This document shows positions 8,439-15,765 of a stretch of DNA of 64,000 nucleotides, in pieces. The notes beneath the pieces were generated by a model. The model was not told where the DNA came from and searched no databases. It saw only the letters and a program-made list of their open reading frames with translations. Position 1 is the first letter of the stretch; each line of letters opens with the position of its first letter. Both the position numbers and the translations under genes were made by a program. The stretch is from Saccharibacillus sp. JS10 (GTDB lineage Bacteria; Bacillota; Bacilli; Paenibacillales; Paenibacillaceae): NCBI RefSeq assembly GCF_024436065.1, contig NZ_JANFNS010000002.1, positions 124,001-188,000 on the forward strand, given 5' to 3'.

Positions 8439-9257
8439 ATGAACAAATATCATCGCTTTTTTATACATGTAGGTTGGTTAACTTCTTTGGTCGTTGCCGG
8501 AGGGCTGATTGCAGGAAGCACTTGGGACGATCAAATGACGGAGCCTAGCTCACCGCCTTTATCTATAGCTCCTTCTAATATCGCTTATGATCTACAAATC
8601 GATTCAACGAATTCTTTACAGAATCAGAAGCAAGTTTCCACTACACCTTTCAAACCTTCGCAAGAAATTTATTTGGACAATGGATGGACGGGGTGGAAAA
8701 TAGAATCGAAAATCGATACGGATGATGAAGTTCAGAATATCCTGTACCGAACAGAAGATGCCGGAGCGACATGGATAAAGCTTGGCGATTCGGGCACAAA
8801 GACATTTCCGTCTGGAATAGTCGGAGCGATTCGTCTGGTGAATGAGCAGCAAGGTTGGATTGCGATTGATAACGACCAACCGGGCGAGCCGAATATTTAT
8901 TCGACACAAGATGGAGGAGTCAGTTGGAGCGTTGCGGAGATGAAGATTCCTGCTGACTTTCGGCAAGCTAGATTTGAACCGAAAACTCCGATTTTATTCG
9001 ATGGAACACAACTAGGGATCTATATCGCACAGACTGGATATGCAGCCGATAGGCACGACGTCAACCCTCTTTTGTTTTATGTGACAGCCGATGGGGGAAA
9101 AACTTGGTCAGATCCGCTTCAGAGCGAAAATGGCGAATGGAACGGTCTAGTATGGAAAACAAAGCGAATGGCTGATGGTGTCGGACGAAATTGGTCGATT
9201 ACGATTGATGGACGTACCTGGACATTTGAACGCAATGGTTCGGTGAATAAGGAATAA
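8439..9257 (+). CDS. Secreted Asp-box (BNR/sialidase-like) beta-propeller protein
   Basis: 272 residues from ATG 8439, chosen because GAGGAGG ends 8 bases upstream; a longer frame from 8361 begins upstream of the extended -10 and has no ribosome site. An N-terminal hydrophobic segment (about residues 8-30) suggests export. Three Asp-box motifs of the form x-x-D-x-G-x-T/S-W are visible: TEDAGATW, TQDGGVSW and TADGGKTW, each between beta-strand-like stretches. Such repeats build beta-propellers in sialidases and YCF48-type proteins. No sialidase arginine triad is evident, so enzymatic activity should not be assumed. Role unknown. Confidence 0.72.
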   Translation: MNKYHRFFIHVGWLTSLVVAGGLIAGSTWDDQMTEPSSPPLSIAPSNIAYDLQIDSTNSLQNQKQVSTTPFKPSQEIYLDNGWTGWKIESKIDTDDEVQNILYRTEDAGATWIKLGDSGTKTFPSGIVGAIRLVNEQQGWIAIDNDQPGEPNIYSTQDGGVSWSVAEMKIPADFRQARFEPKTPILFDGTQLGIYIAQTGYAADRHDVNPLLFYVTADGGKTWSDPLQSENGEWNGLVWKTKRMADGVGRNWSITIDGRTWTFERNGSVNKE

Positions 9258-9389
9258 TCGAAAAAGTAAAAAGAATCCCTCCCAAATGGTTAGATAGCGG
9301 GTAAAATAACGGTAAGAAGAAGGGAAGTTGGCTTAGCCGAACCTAACCTTCGAAACTGTTATCCACTAGCCGATAGGGAGGGATTTTTG

Positions 9390-9974
9390 ATGTGGAGAGT
9401 ATTTTTCGGACCGAAGCAAAAAAAGCAGCCCAAGCGCCATATACCAACCCCAGAAGAAGTCGAAGAAATGTGGTTTCGCTACTTCTATGAAACGCATCCG
9501 AGACTTGAATTGAAAGAATGGGCACGCAGATTGCATATTTTTCGGTTTTGTCGTGCCAATGCGGATCAGACGGGAGACCGGGATCGCTTGATGGCGGCTT
9601 TTCGCGTGAACTCGTTGCAAGAACTGGAGCAGATCTGCGCTGAACTAGGCATTACGCTGGAACATTTGCCGGAAGTCGATGAAGCAACAGCGGCTGCCGA
9701 CGGATTCCGTATTCCGAACTATATTCATTTGCGTCAGCCCGGTCATCTCAAGTTGTTCGGATTGCCTGCACATGTCTGGGTACGCCGCGAACGTCTGCTC
9801 ATTACGATCTCGGATGCAGATAAGCCTTTCGATGTCACGCCGAGCACCATCAAAGCAGTCGAAAAAATCGAACGTAAACTTTTAGAACTGGGTCTGACCG
9901 AAAAAGTCGTCGATCCTCCGCTCAATGACAAACATTGTTTGGCGCCGAAATTTTATCCTGAATATTTCAACTGA
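9390..9974 (+). CDS. Conserved hypothetical protein, function unknown
   Basis: 194 residues from ATG 9390 with GGGAGGG seven bases before; an overlapping TTG at 9387 is too close to the ribosome site. The protein is soluble, with a basic N-terminus (GPKQKKQPKRH), an aromatic helix (EEMWFRYFYETHPRLELKEWA) and a C-terminal part with beta-strand character followed by an amphipathic helix (TIKAVEKIERKLLELG). No recognised motif or signal peptide. It lies alone between non-coding stretches of about 130 and 95 bases. Confidence 0.6.
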   Translation: MWRVFFGPKQKKQPKRHIPTPEEVEEMWFRYFYETHPRLELKEWARRLHIFRFCRANADQTGDRDRLMAAFRVNSLQELEQICAELGITLEHLPEVDEATAAADGFRIPNYIHLRQPGHLKLFGLPAHVWVRRERLLITISDADKPFDVTPSTIKAVEKIERKLLELGLTEKVVDPPLNDKHCLAPKFYPEYFN

Positions 9975-10069
9975 GTTTCGGTTTTCTCTTTCTTCTCTTT
10001 CTGTAGCGTGCTAAAATACATCAGTTGTCTATAGAGAGAGTACCAAGAATTTAGGGGGAGAAAGAGCGC

Positions 10070-10942
10070 ATGACACTTGCACCACGTATGTATGCCACGA
10101 TTCAACATTTGTTTATGAAAGGCATTATTGAGACGGTTGAACTTCGCGAACAGCCAGAGAGTGAAGACGAAGGAAAACGGACTTACCTGCTGACTGCCGA
10201 TGGCAAACCGAAATATACGCTTCGTATGGACGCACCGGAAGAAGTCGCGATGACGGAGCAGTTGTATAAATCGTACTCGGAAAGCCCGTTGTTGCCGAAA
10301 ATGTTATATGCCGATCCGGTCAAAGGATATTGGGTTCAACCTTATATGAACGGAGAAACAGGCGAAATATTTGAACATCGAGGTTCGAAAAAAGTCTGGT
10401 TACCTCTGCTTGTCAGCGAGTTGCTGAATAAATATGAAGCGGACGAAGCCGGAGGCAAATGGGGACGGTTAACCGAACCTTGTTCGTCTTGGAGCGAATT
10501 CAACGAGCATGAATTGTCTAAAGCGCGCGAAAATCTGGAAGGGTTACAACCTGCCGAAGATTGCGAACGTGTTGCGTTACTGCTTGAGCCTCTAGCTCAC
10601 ACCGGAGATAAGTTCTTGTTGCATGGCAATATGGATGCGAGAAGTTTTGTTTTCCAAGAGCAAGAACTGGTGAACATTCTTGAATCCAAGCCGACAGCGG
10701 GACCGGTATTGTATGAGTTGGTACAAGCTTTCTGCTCGACGCCGGACGATCTTTCGCTCGAAGTGCTATTCGAAGCCTACGGGATGCTAGAACACAAAGC
10801 TGTGGATCAAGAGCGTTTGGTACAAGAAGCGTTGCTGCGCCTTTACTGCCAGATGGGCGTATGCGCCGCTGAAAAACGCAGCGAGTTAAGCGAGTATATG
10901 GCGGCTTGGCAATTTTGGCGGATGCTGTTGCCCGAAGCGTAA
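10070..10942 (+). CDS. Degenerate aminoglycoside/choline kinase-fold protein
   Basis: 290 residues, ATG 10070 preceded by AGGGGGAG. The central region HGNMDARSFVFQ (about residue 184) resembles the catalytic loop of APH/choline-kinase proteins (HGDxxxxNxL), but the catalytic Asp is Asn. The following NILESKPTAGPVLYELVQAF aligns with the Mg-binding region yet lacks the usual IDW/IDP aspartate. This suggests a pseudokinase or a diverged phosphotransferase. The N-terminal part could be the small lobe (TYLLTADGKPKYTLRM). Assignment rests on this single motif. A terminator follows at 10985. Confidence 0.55.
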   Translation: MTLAPRMYATIQHLFMKGIIETVELREQPESEDEGKRTYLLTADGKPKYTLRMDAPEEVAMTEQLYKSYSESPLLPKMLYADPVKGYWVQPYMNGETGEIFEHRGSKKVWLPLLVSELLNKYEADEAGGKWGRLTEPCSSWSEFNEHELSKARENLEGLQPAEDCERVALLLEPLAHTGDKFLLHGNMDARSFVFQEQELVNILESKPTAGPVLYELVQAFCSTPDDLSLEVLFEAYGMLEHKAVDQERLVQEALLRLYCQMGVCAAEKRSELSEYMAAWQFWRMLLPEA

Positions 10943-10984
10943 TGCGTCGAAGATTTAATTTAGGTATCGAAAAAAGAAAATAAG

Positions 10985-11020
10985 CAAAGCGTTGGCTAAA
11001 TTATAGCTAGCGCTTTTTTT
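10985..11020 (+). terminator. Terminator after the kinase-fold gene
   Basis: AAAGCGTTGGCTA pairs with TAGCTAGCGCTTT and is followed by a T run. Confidence 0.8.
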
Positions 11021-11023
11021 GCG

Positions 11024-11052
11024 TTGACAAAATAAACATTCACGATTAATAT
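11024..11052 (+). promoter_or_regulatory. Sigma-A promoter of the DUF2087 operon
   Basis: TTGACA (11024-11029), 17 bases, TAATAT (11047-11052). The match is close to consensus and the inverted repeat at 11049-11080 overlaps the -10. Confidence 0.8.
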
Positions 11053-11080
11053 CTAATTTAACGAATGACTAATTAGATAT
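11049..11080. promoter_or_regulatory. Inverted-repeat operator overlapping the -10 box
   Basis: ATATCTAATT (11049-11058) and AATTAGATAT (11071-11080) are exact 10-base inverted arms with a 12-base spacer. The first arm covers the -10 hexamer and the second the probable start of transcription. The position suits repression by the ArsR-family protein encoded second in the operon. Confidence 0.65.
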
Positions 11081-11106
11081 ATGTTGAATTTGATAAAGGG
11101 GGTTAA

Positions 11107-11418
11107 ATGATGCCGCAGGAGCAAGATCACAAACAAAAAGATTCGATCATCCGTAATTTTTTTGATGCCGAAGGATGCTTGAAAAGTATTCCGTCTCAAT
11201 TGAAAAAGAAGCTGATTATACTGGAGCATTTGGTGGATCAACTAGACATGGATAGAGTGTATGAAGAAAAAGAAATCAACGAATTTATTCGGCGCTATCA
11301 TGCGGATTTTGCCACGATTCGGCGGGAGTTTATTGTGCAAGGATTCATGACGAGAGAGAACGAAAAATATATTCGTCATCCATTGTCGAAAGCGCGTCGT
11401 TGGGAAGAACTATCTTGA
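11107..11418 (+). CDS. Stand-alone DUF2087 protein
   Basis: 103 residues; two adjacent ATG codons (11107, 11110) follow AAGGGGG. Nearly the whole protein is a DUF2087 domain: IIRNFFDAEGCLKSIPSQ, LKKKLIILEHL, YEEKEINEFIRRYHADFA, IRREFIVQGFM. It aligns along its length with the C-terminal half of the next gene's product (for example LKSIPxQLKKKLIxLExLV and YEEKEIN), so the two probably arose by duplication with loss or gain of the HTH domain. DUF2087 function is not known. First gene of a two-gene operon, 21 bases before the next start. Confidence 0.82.
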   Translation: MMPQEQDHKQKDSIIRNFFDAEGCLKSIPSQLKKKLIILEHLVDQLDMDRVYEEKEINEFIRRYHADFATIRREFIVQGFMTRENEKYIRHPLSKARRWEELS

Positions 11419-11439
11419 TTTGAAAGGAGTGCACAGCCT

Positions 11440-12054
11440 ATGCAATTAGAAAAATTAGTCGCCTACCATAAAGCATTAGCCGATCCTACGCGTATACGTA
11501 TGTTGATCTTGCTCAGCGAAGGTGAGCTGAATGGGCAGACGCTAGCGCAGCGCCTTAGCGTCACGCCTGCTACGATTACGCATCATGCGACAAAGCTCCG
11601 TGCAGCGAGTTTAATTCAAGAGCGGCGGGATAAAAATACGATTTATTTTTCGCTTGACGATTATTTTATTCGCACAAGCGGTTCGGCGACAGCGGATCTG
11701 ATTTATCGGCGTACGGCTGAAGGTAGTGCGGGAGAAGTCGATCCGACGATCAGAGAGAAACGGGAAAAATTACGCGTCTCTGTATTAAAAAACTTTTTTA
11801 CCACAGAAGGCCGCCTGAAAAGTATCCCGGCGCAGCTTAAGAAAAAGTTGATTGTGTTAGAAGAGTTGGTACAACGACTGGAACGAGGACGCAAATACGA
11901 AGAAAAAGAAATCAATACGTTTATTCAAACGTTCCACGAAGATTTCGCTACCTTGCGCCGCGAATTTATTATGCACCAGTACATGTTCCGCGAAAACAAC
12001 ATCTACGAGCTGAATCCGCCAGAACTTTGGCAGCGTTGGGAGACGTTGAAGTAA
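11440..12054 (+). CDS. ArsR-family regulator fused to DUF2087
   Basis: 204 residues, ATG 11440 with AAAGGAG upstream. Residues 1-80 are an ArsR-type winged helix: YHKALADPTRIRMLILL, then GQTLAQRLSVTPATITHH as recognition helix and a wing with RRDKNTIYFSL. No metal-binding ELCVCDL cysteine motif is present, so metal sensing by that route is unlikely. Residues 110-204 are DUF2087, homologous to the upstream small protein. I infer that it regulates its own operon through the inverted repeat at 11049 and that the DUF2087 part senses a ligand or binds its paralogue. Confidence 0.85.
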   Translation: MQLEKLVAYHKALADPTRIRMLILLSEGELNGQTLAQRLSVTPATITHHATKLRAASLIQERRDKNTIYFSLDDYFIRTSGSATADLIYRRTAEGSAGEVDPTIREKREKLRVSVLKNFFTTEGRLKSIPAQLKKKLIVLEELVQRLERGRKYEEKEINTFIQTFHEDFATLRREFIMHQYMFRENNIYELNPPELWQRWETLK

Positions 12055-12084
12055 AAAAGCTGCCGGAAAAGTCCGACAGCTTTT
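12053..12084. terminator. Bidirectional terminator
   Basis: AAAAGCTGCCGGA pairs with TCCGACAGCTTTT across AAAG. It sits between the converging ArsR-DUF2087 and DoxX-like genes. Confidence 0.85.
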
Positions 12085-12095
12085 GCATGATCGAT

Positions 12096-12515
12096 TTACC
12101 GCTTGTCTTTCGGCACCGAAGTTGCCCACATGATCCACCAGATGAATAGCGGCTGAACAAGCAAGCGAAGCCACAAGTAAATCGGCGACGTGTAATGTTG
12201 ACCCGGCATCGGAATATTCATGATTGCCGAGTAAATGTTCGCCGGGAAAACCGCGATCAGGAAGATCGAAATGATAATGCCCATCTTTTTGCGAATCGGC
12301 GGCACGAATAATAGAATCGCCAATATCCATTCGGCAACGCCAGAGATCCAGATGATCCATTTACGCAGTGGCACAAAATCAGGCAGCATTGCGGCAAAGC
12401 CGATCGTTTCTTGAAAATGATAAATTCCTGCTGCTATGAAAAGTAAAGCGAACAAGATCCGTCCAATCGTACGCGGGACGGTAGTGGGGGGATTACGGTC
12501 GGTCACGGCGTTCAT
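12096..12515 (-). CDS. DoxX-like integral membrane protein
   Basis: 139 residues with four predicted membrane helices: about 15-33 (TIGRILFALLFIAAGIYHF), 50-67 (WIIWISGVAEWILAILLF), 72-92 (MGIIISIFLIAVFPANIY) and 110-130. The R-x-L-F-x-x-F-I-x-A-G-x-x-H-F start and the S/G-x-A-E-W segment are typical of the DoxX/DoxD-like family. Relatives have been linked to quinone or thiol redox complexes, but this branch is uncharacterised. A GAGGAGATG ribosome site precedes the ATG at 12515. A weak SigB-like GGGTAA lies upstream without a matching -35. Confidence 0.78.
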   Translation of the reverse strand: MNAVTDRNPPTTVPRTIGRILFALLFIAAGIYHFQETIGFAAMLPDFVPLRKWIIWISGVAEWILAILLFVPPIRKKMGIIISIFLIAVFPANIYSAIMNIPMPGQHYTSPIYLWLRLLVQPLFIWWIMWATSVPKDKR

Positions 12516-12620
12516 CTCCTCATTGATGTAATCAGAGCTGTAATGGAAACTACCGTTTATTACCCGACTGAAGTTTGATGTACGCGCAAAATTATCTATA
12601 AAAAGGTATTTTGTATGAGT

Positions 12621-13733
12621 CTATCCAATTAGGTTTTCAGGATTCAATCCAGCTAAAGAATCGATGACAAATTTTCCGTCTTGGCTGATCAGCACATCGT
12701 CAAAATAAATCTCGCCACCGCCAAATTCTTTTTTCAAAAGCAAAACAAGATCCCAATGGATATCGGAACGGTTATCGTTGTCTGCATTTTCGTAGGCTTG
12801 ACCCAGTGCGATATGCAGACTTCCGTTGATCTTCTCGTCAAAGCCAATATCATTCATGACCCGATTGATCGTCGGATGGGTACCGATTGCAAATTCTCCG
12901 ATAAATCTAGCGCCTGCATCGGTATCTAGCAGCTCATTGAGCTTGATATTGTTGTCGCTACGGCAGTCAACGATCTTCCCTTGTTCAAACGTAAACGATA
13001 CATTGTTAAAGTTTTGACCGAGATAAGAAGCGCGTGTGTTAAAAGCAATCGTGCCTTCTACCGAGTCGCGTACCGGCGCCGTATAGACTTCGCCGTCCGG
13101 CAAATTGACTTTACCGTCGCATTTGATTGCAGGCATATTTTGAATCGAAAAACGTAGATCGGTACCCGGCGCAACGATTCGCACACGTTCCGTTTTCGTC
13201 ATGAGTTCTGTGAGCGGGTTCATTGCTTCCGACATTCGGCTGTAATCCATGGTGCAGGTATCGTATAAGAATTGCGTGTAGCTTTCGGTGCTCATCTCCG
13301 CCAATTGCGCGTAGGCTTTCGTCGGATAATTGAATAAAATCCATTTTTTCTTCGTTTGTTCTTCATTCACGGGGCGATACCATTTACGGTAGCTGTCACG
13401 CTTTTCAGCGGGTACGTCCGCATATTCCGAAATATTGTTTTCTCCTAAAATTAAGACGACAGCATCCATTTGCTTCATTTGTTCTAGTTTCATTTGAGCA
13501 TCTAATCGGAATTGTTCTTCCGTACCGCTCAGCATCATGCGACGGTTCACCGCATAATCGCCATAATCGAGAAACGCGTAACCGCCTGCTGCATGGATTT
13601 CATCGATAAAAGGAGCCAACACATCGGCATTGTGAATATCCAGCGCACGAATTAAGACTTTTTCCCCAGGTTGAACACTTGCTGAATAATGAACAACAGT
13701 GCGAGCCAGTTGACGCAAACGCGGATCGGTCAT
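12621..13733 (-). CDS. M29-family (thermophilic) metalloaminopeptidase
   Basis: 370 residues from ATG 13733, chosen because AGGGGGAATTTAATC precedes it; the frame continues 5' but that extension runs into the terminator hairpin of the upstream gene. The N-terminus TDPRLRQLARTVVHYS and SVQPGEKVLIRA match COG2309 (AmpS/AmpT). C-terminal metal-ligand regions are visible: FNTRASYLGQNF, GEFAIGTHPTIN, and HIALGQAYENADNDNRSDIHWD with its two histidines and acidic residues. The enzymes are cytosolic two-metal aminopeptidases of broad specificity. Monocistronic, downstream of and parallel to the GH5 gene's direction. Confidence 0.88.
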   Translation of the reverse strand: MTDPRLRQLARTVVHYSASVQPGEKVLIRALDIHNADVLAPFIDEIHAAGGYAFLDYGDYAVNRRMMLSGTEEQFRLDAQMKLEQMKQMDAVVLILGENNISEYADVPAEKRDSYRKWYRPVNEEQTKKKWILFNYPTKAYAQLAEMSTESYTQFLYDTCTMDYSRMSEAMNPLTELMTKTERVRIVAPGTDLRFSIQNMPAIKCDGKVNLPDGEVYTAPVRDSVEGTIAFNTRASYLGQNFNNVSFTFEQGKIVDCRSDNNIKLNELLDTDAGARFIGEFAIGTHPTINRVMNDIGFDEKINGSLHIALGQAYENADNDNRSDIHWDLVLLLKKEFGGGEIYFDDVLISQDGKFVIDSLAGLNPENLIG

Positions 13734-13803
13734 GATTAAATTCCCCCTAAACATCTCATTCTTCGTTTTATCATAAAGTAAAACAGCAAACTTGTCTGTT
13801 AGC

Positions 13804-13848
13804 AAAAAAAGCCGCTCGAAATCCTTGATTTCCAAGGGTTCGAACGAC
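13804..13848 (-). terminator. Terminator of the GH5 gene
   Basis: On the minus strand TCGAACCCTTG pairs with CAAGGATTTCGA, extended by GTCG/CGGC, and ends in seven T. It starts about 20 bases after the GH5 stop. Confidence 0.8.
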
Positions 13849-13867
13849 TGCATAGAGAGCTTGCCGA

Positions 13868-15586
13868 TTAAGGCGTAGGCTGTCCGGTCACGTTTGAAGC
13901 ATTTTTTGTAACCGTATAGTTCAATGTATCTCCGCTCCAGAAGTAGAACGTTAATTTTACGGTTTCGCCGTCTCTAAGCGTATCTAGCAAAGCCGGTCGC
14001 AAAGTGATCGTACCCTTGTCGTAATCCGGGCTGAATGTCGATTCGAATTCTTTGAACGACGTCCAATCGTTAGGTCCTGCATTACCGCCTGACACATATA
14101 CCGCTTCCATCGTCGCAAGCTTATCTCCGTTCCAAGTCACCGGAATAGTGAAGTCGGCATGCGTGCCTGCTGCGGCTTGAAGGACAGGCGTCTGATGAAC
14201 GGTCACATAAAAGTTCCAATCTGGGCCTTTAGTAAATCCTGCGGTGATCACGCTATTGGTGCCCAATTTACCCGAAGACGTCAATTTTTTCAGCGTTGCG
14301 GCTGGCATCGTAAGGGTCTCGCCGTTTAACGTATAATCTTTGTTTTTCGTCAATCGCTTGCCGTCCGCTTTGAGAGAAGTGAGCTTATTGCCGTTCAGTT
14401 GAAGTTTTACGGCTTGATCTTGAATGGCTTCACCTTGTCTCAACTGAATCAGATCCGATTCCGCTACGGAAGAACGTTGTTTTTGACCAGAACGAATGAT
14501 TTCATAGAGTTCCGGATCAGACCATGTGTACGCAGTACGGTTAAAATGCTGCCCGTTGTCCCACCACATCGTGGTCATCTGTTTTTGTTTGGCATAATAC
14601 GTGAGGAATTCGAAAAACTTGAGCTTCTCGCCTTGCTCGATCGTATTGATATTTTTGTCGAAGCCGAGTAGCCCATATTCACCGAGAATGACCGGGATAC
14701 CGCGAGCGGTGAACGTATCGTACACACGGTCGAAAGTCGTCACGAGATCGTTTCGCGTTGTCTCATCAAAAGTCGTCGTTCCCGCAATATTCACGCTAAA
14801 AGGCCAGTATCCATAGTAGTGGACGGTTGCAATCAGGTTTTTATCAGCTTTCAATTGGTCGAATGTTTGGTATAGCTCAGTCATACGCTCTTGGCTGGGC
14901 GAAGATTCAAGAGTAGGCAACACCAGCGGACGATCTACGTTTTTGCCGCCCGAGCTGCGTACGATTTTATGGAAAGACAAGTTTAATTCATCCAGTAAAT
15001 CTTGCGCGACTGCTTCGTCTGTCGTTCCGCCATCGGTGAAGCGAGGTTCGTTCACGCTTTCAAAAGAAAGTTTGTGCGACTCGTTTTTGAATTTGTTCGC
15101 GATTTGTGTCCAGACTGCATTGTACCTAGCTAACGTCTCATCATGATTGTTTTCCATTTTGCTGATCCAGACCCACGAATCGTGATGTACGTTGATCAGC
15201 ACATACAAATTCTCGGAACGTGCCCAACCGACCACTTCTGCGACGCGGTCCAAATAAGCCGGATCGATTTTGTAATCGGGAGCGGGTCCAATATGATTGT
15301 CCCATGTGACCGGAATCCGAATACTTTTGAATCCTTGCCGGGAAATTTGCTTGATTACCTCCCGCGTCACGCGCGGATTGCCCCAAGCCGTCTCGTCTGC
15401 ACCGACAGAATCGAGCGTGTTCCCTAGGTTCCAACCCGGCTGCATCTGATCGACGTATTTCTGCATCTTGCTTTTCGGAGCGGGCTTGGCGGCGTTAGCG
15501 GTTCCTGTACTTAAAGGCGAGATGACCGTCAAAAGCACAGCAGCGAGCAGCAAAGCAAAAGCCGATTTTAAACGTTTCTTAACCAT
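13868..15586 (-). CDS. Secreted GH5 endoglucanase with X2 and CBM46-like modules
   Basis: 572 residues, ATG 15586 behind CCAAGGAGG. Signal peptide about 1-32 (ALLLAAVLLTVISPLSTGTANA). The GH5 catalytic domain (about 40-370) has WNLGNTLDS, GFKSIRIPVTW, VHHDSW, acid/base Glu180 in FESVNEPRF, HYYGYWPF (His256) and nucleophile Glu303 in ILGEYG. It is followed by an X2/Ig-like module (about 378-460) and a C-terminal beta-sandwich (about 465-565) ending FYFWSGDTLNYTV, which resembles CBM46. This GH5_4-X2-CBM46 order is known from Bacillus endoglucanases acting on cellulose, xyloglucan or beta-glucan. Which glucan is used here is not decided. Confidence 0.9.
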   Translation of the reverse strand: MVKKRLKSAFALLLAAVLLTVISPLSTGTANAAKPAPKSKMQKYVDQMQPGWNLGNTLDSVGADETAWGNPRVTREVIKQISRQGFKSIRIPVTWDNHIGPAPDYKIDPAYLDRVAEVVGWARSENLYVLINVHHDSWVWISKMENNHDETLARYNAVWTQIANKFKNESHKLSFESVNEPRFTDGGTTDEAVAQDLLDELNLSFHKIVRSSGGKNVDRPLVLPTLESSPSQERMTELYQTFDQLKADKNLIATVHYYGYWPFSVNIAGTTTFDETTRNDLVTTFDRVYDTFTARGIPVILGEYGLLGFDKNINTIEQGEKLKFFEFLTYYAKQKQMTTMWWDNGQHFNRTAYTWSDPELYEIIRSGQKQRSSVAESDLIQLRQGEAIQDQAVKLQLNGNKLTSLKADGKRLTKNKDYTLNGETLTMPAATLKKLTSSGKLGTNSVITAGFTKGPDWNFYVTVHQTPVLQAAAGTHADFTIPVTWNGDKLATMEAVYVSGGNAGPNDWTSFKEFESTFSPDYDKGTITLRPALLDTLRDGETVKLTFYFWSGDTLNYTVTKNASNVTGQPTP

Positions 15587-15706
15587 GTAAGCCTCCTTGG
15601 TATGTAGAAAATTTTAGCAGACAAACTTTTTTTGTAACCGCTTTATTATTACCCTGGCGAAGGTTAGATGAATATAAAACGTTATCGAAACAATACGGAA
15701 GATTTG

Positions 15707-15747
15707 AAAAAGCGTTGAACTCAATTTCACTGAGTTCAACGCTTTTT
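15707..15747 (-). terminator. Terminator of the ABC exporter gene
   Basis: Perfect 17-base arms (starting AAAAAGCGTTGAACTCA) with a 7-base loop; T run on the minus strand. It begins 19 bases after the stop at 15766. Confidence 0.92.
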
Positions 15748-15765
15748 CTATGGCCTCATTACATT

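Noticed and set aside
12516-12620. SigB promoter before the DoxX-like gene
   Set aside because: GGGTAA is present on the minus strand, but no -35 resembling GTTTAA stands at 12-14 bases.
13734-13853. N-terminal extension of the M29 aminopeptidase
   Set aside because: It reads through the GH5 terminator hairpin; the ATG at 13733 has AGGGGG before it.
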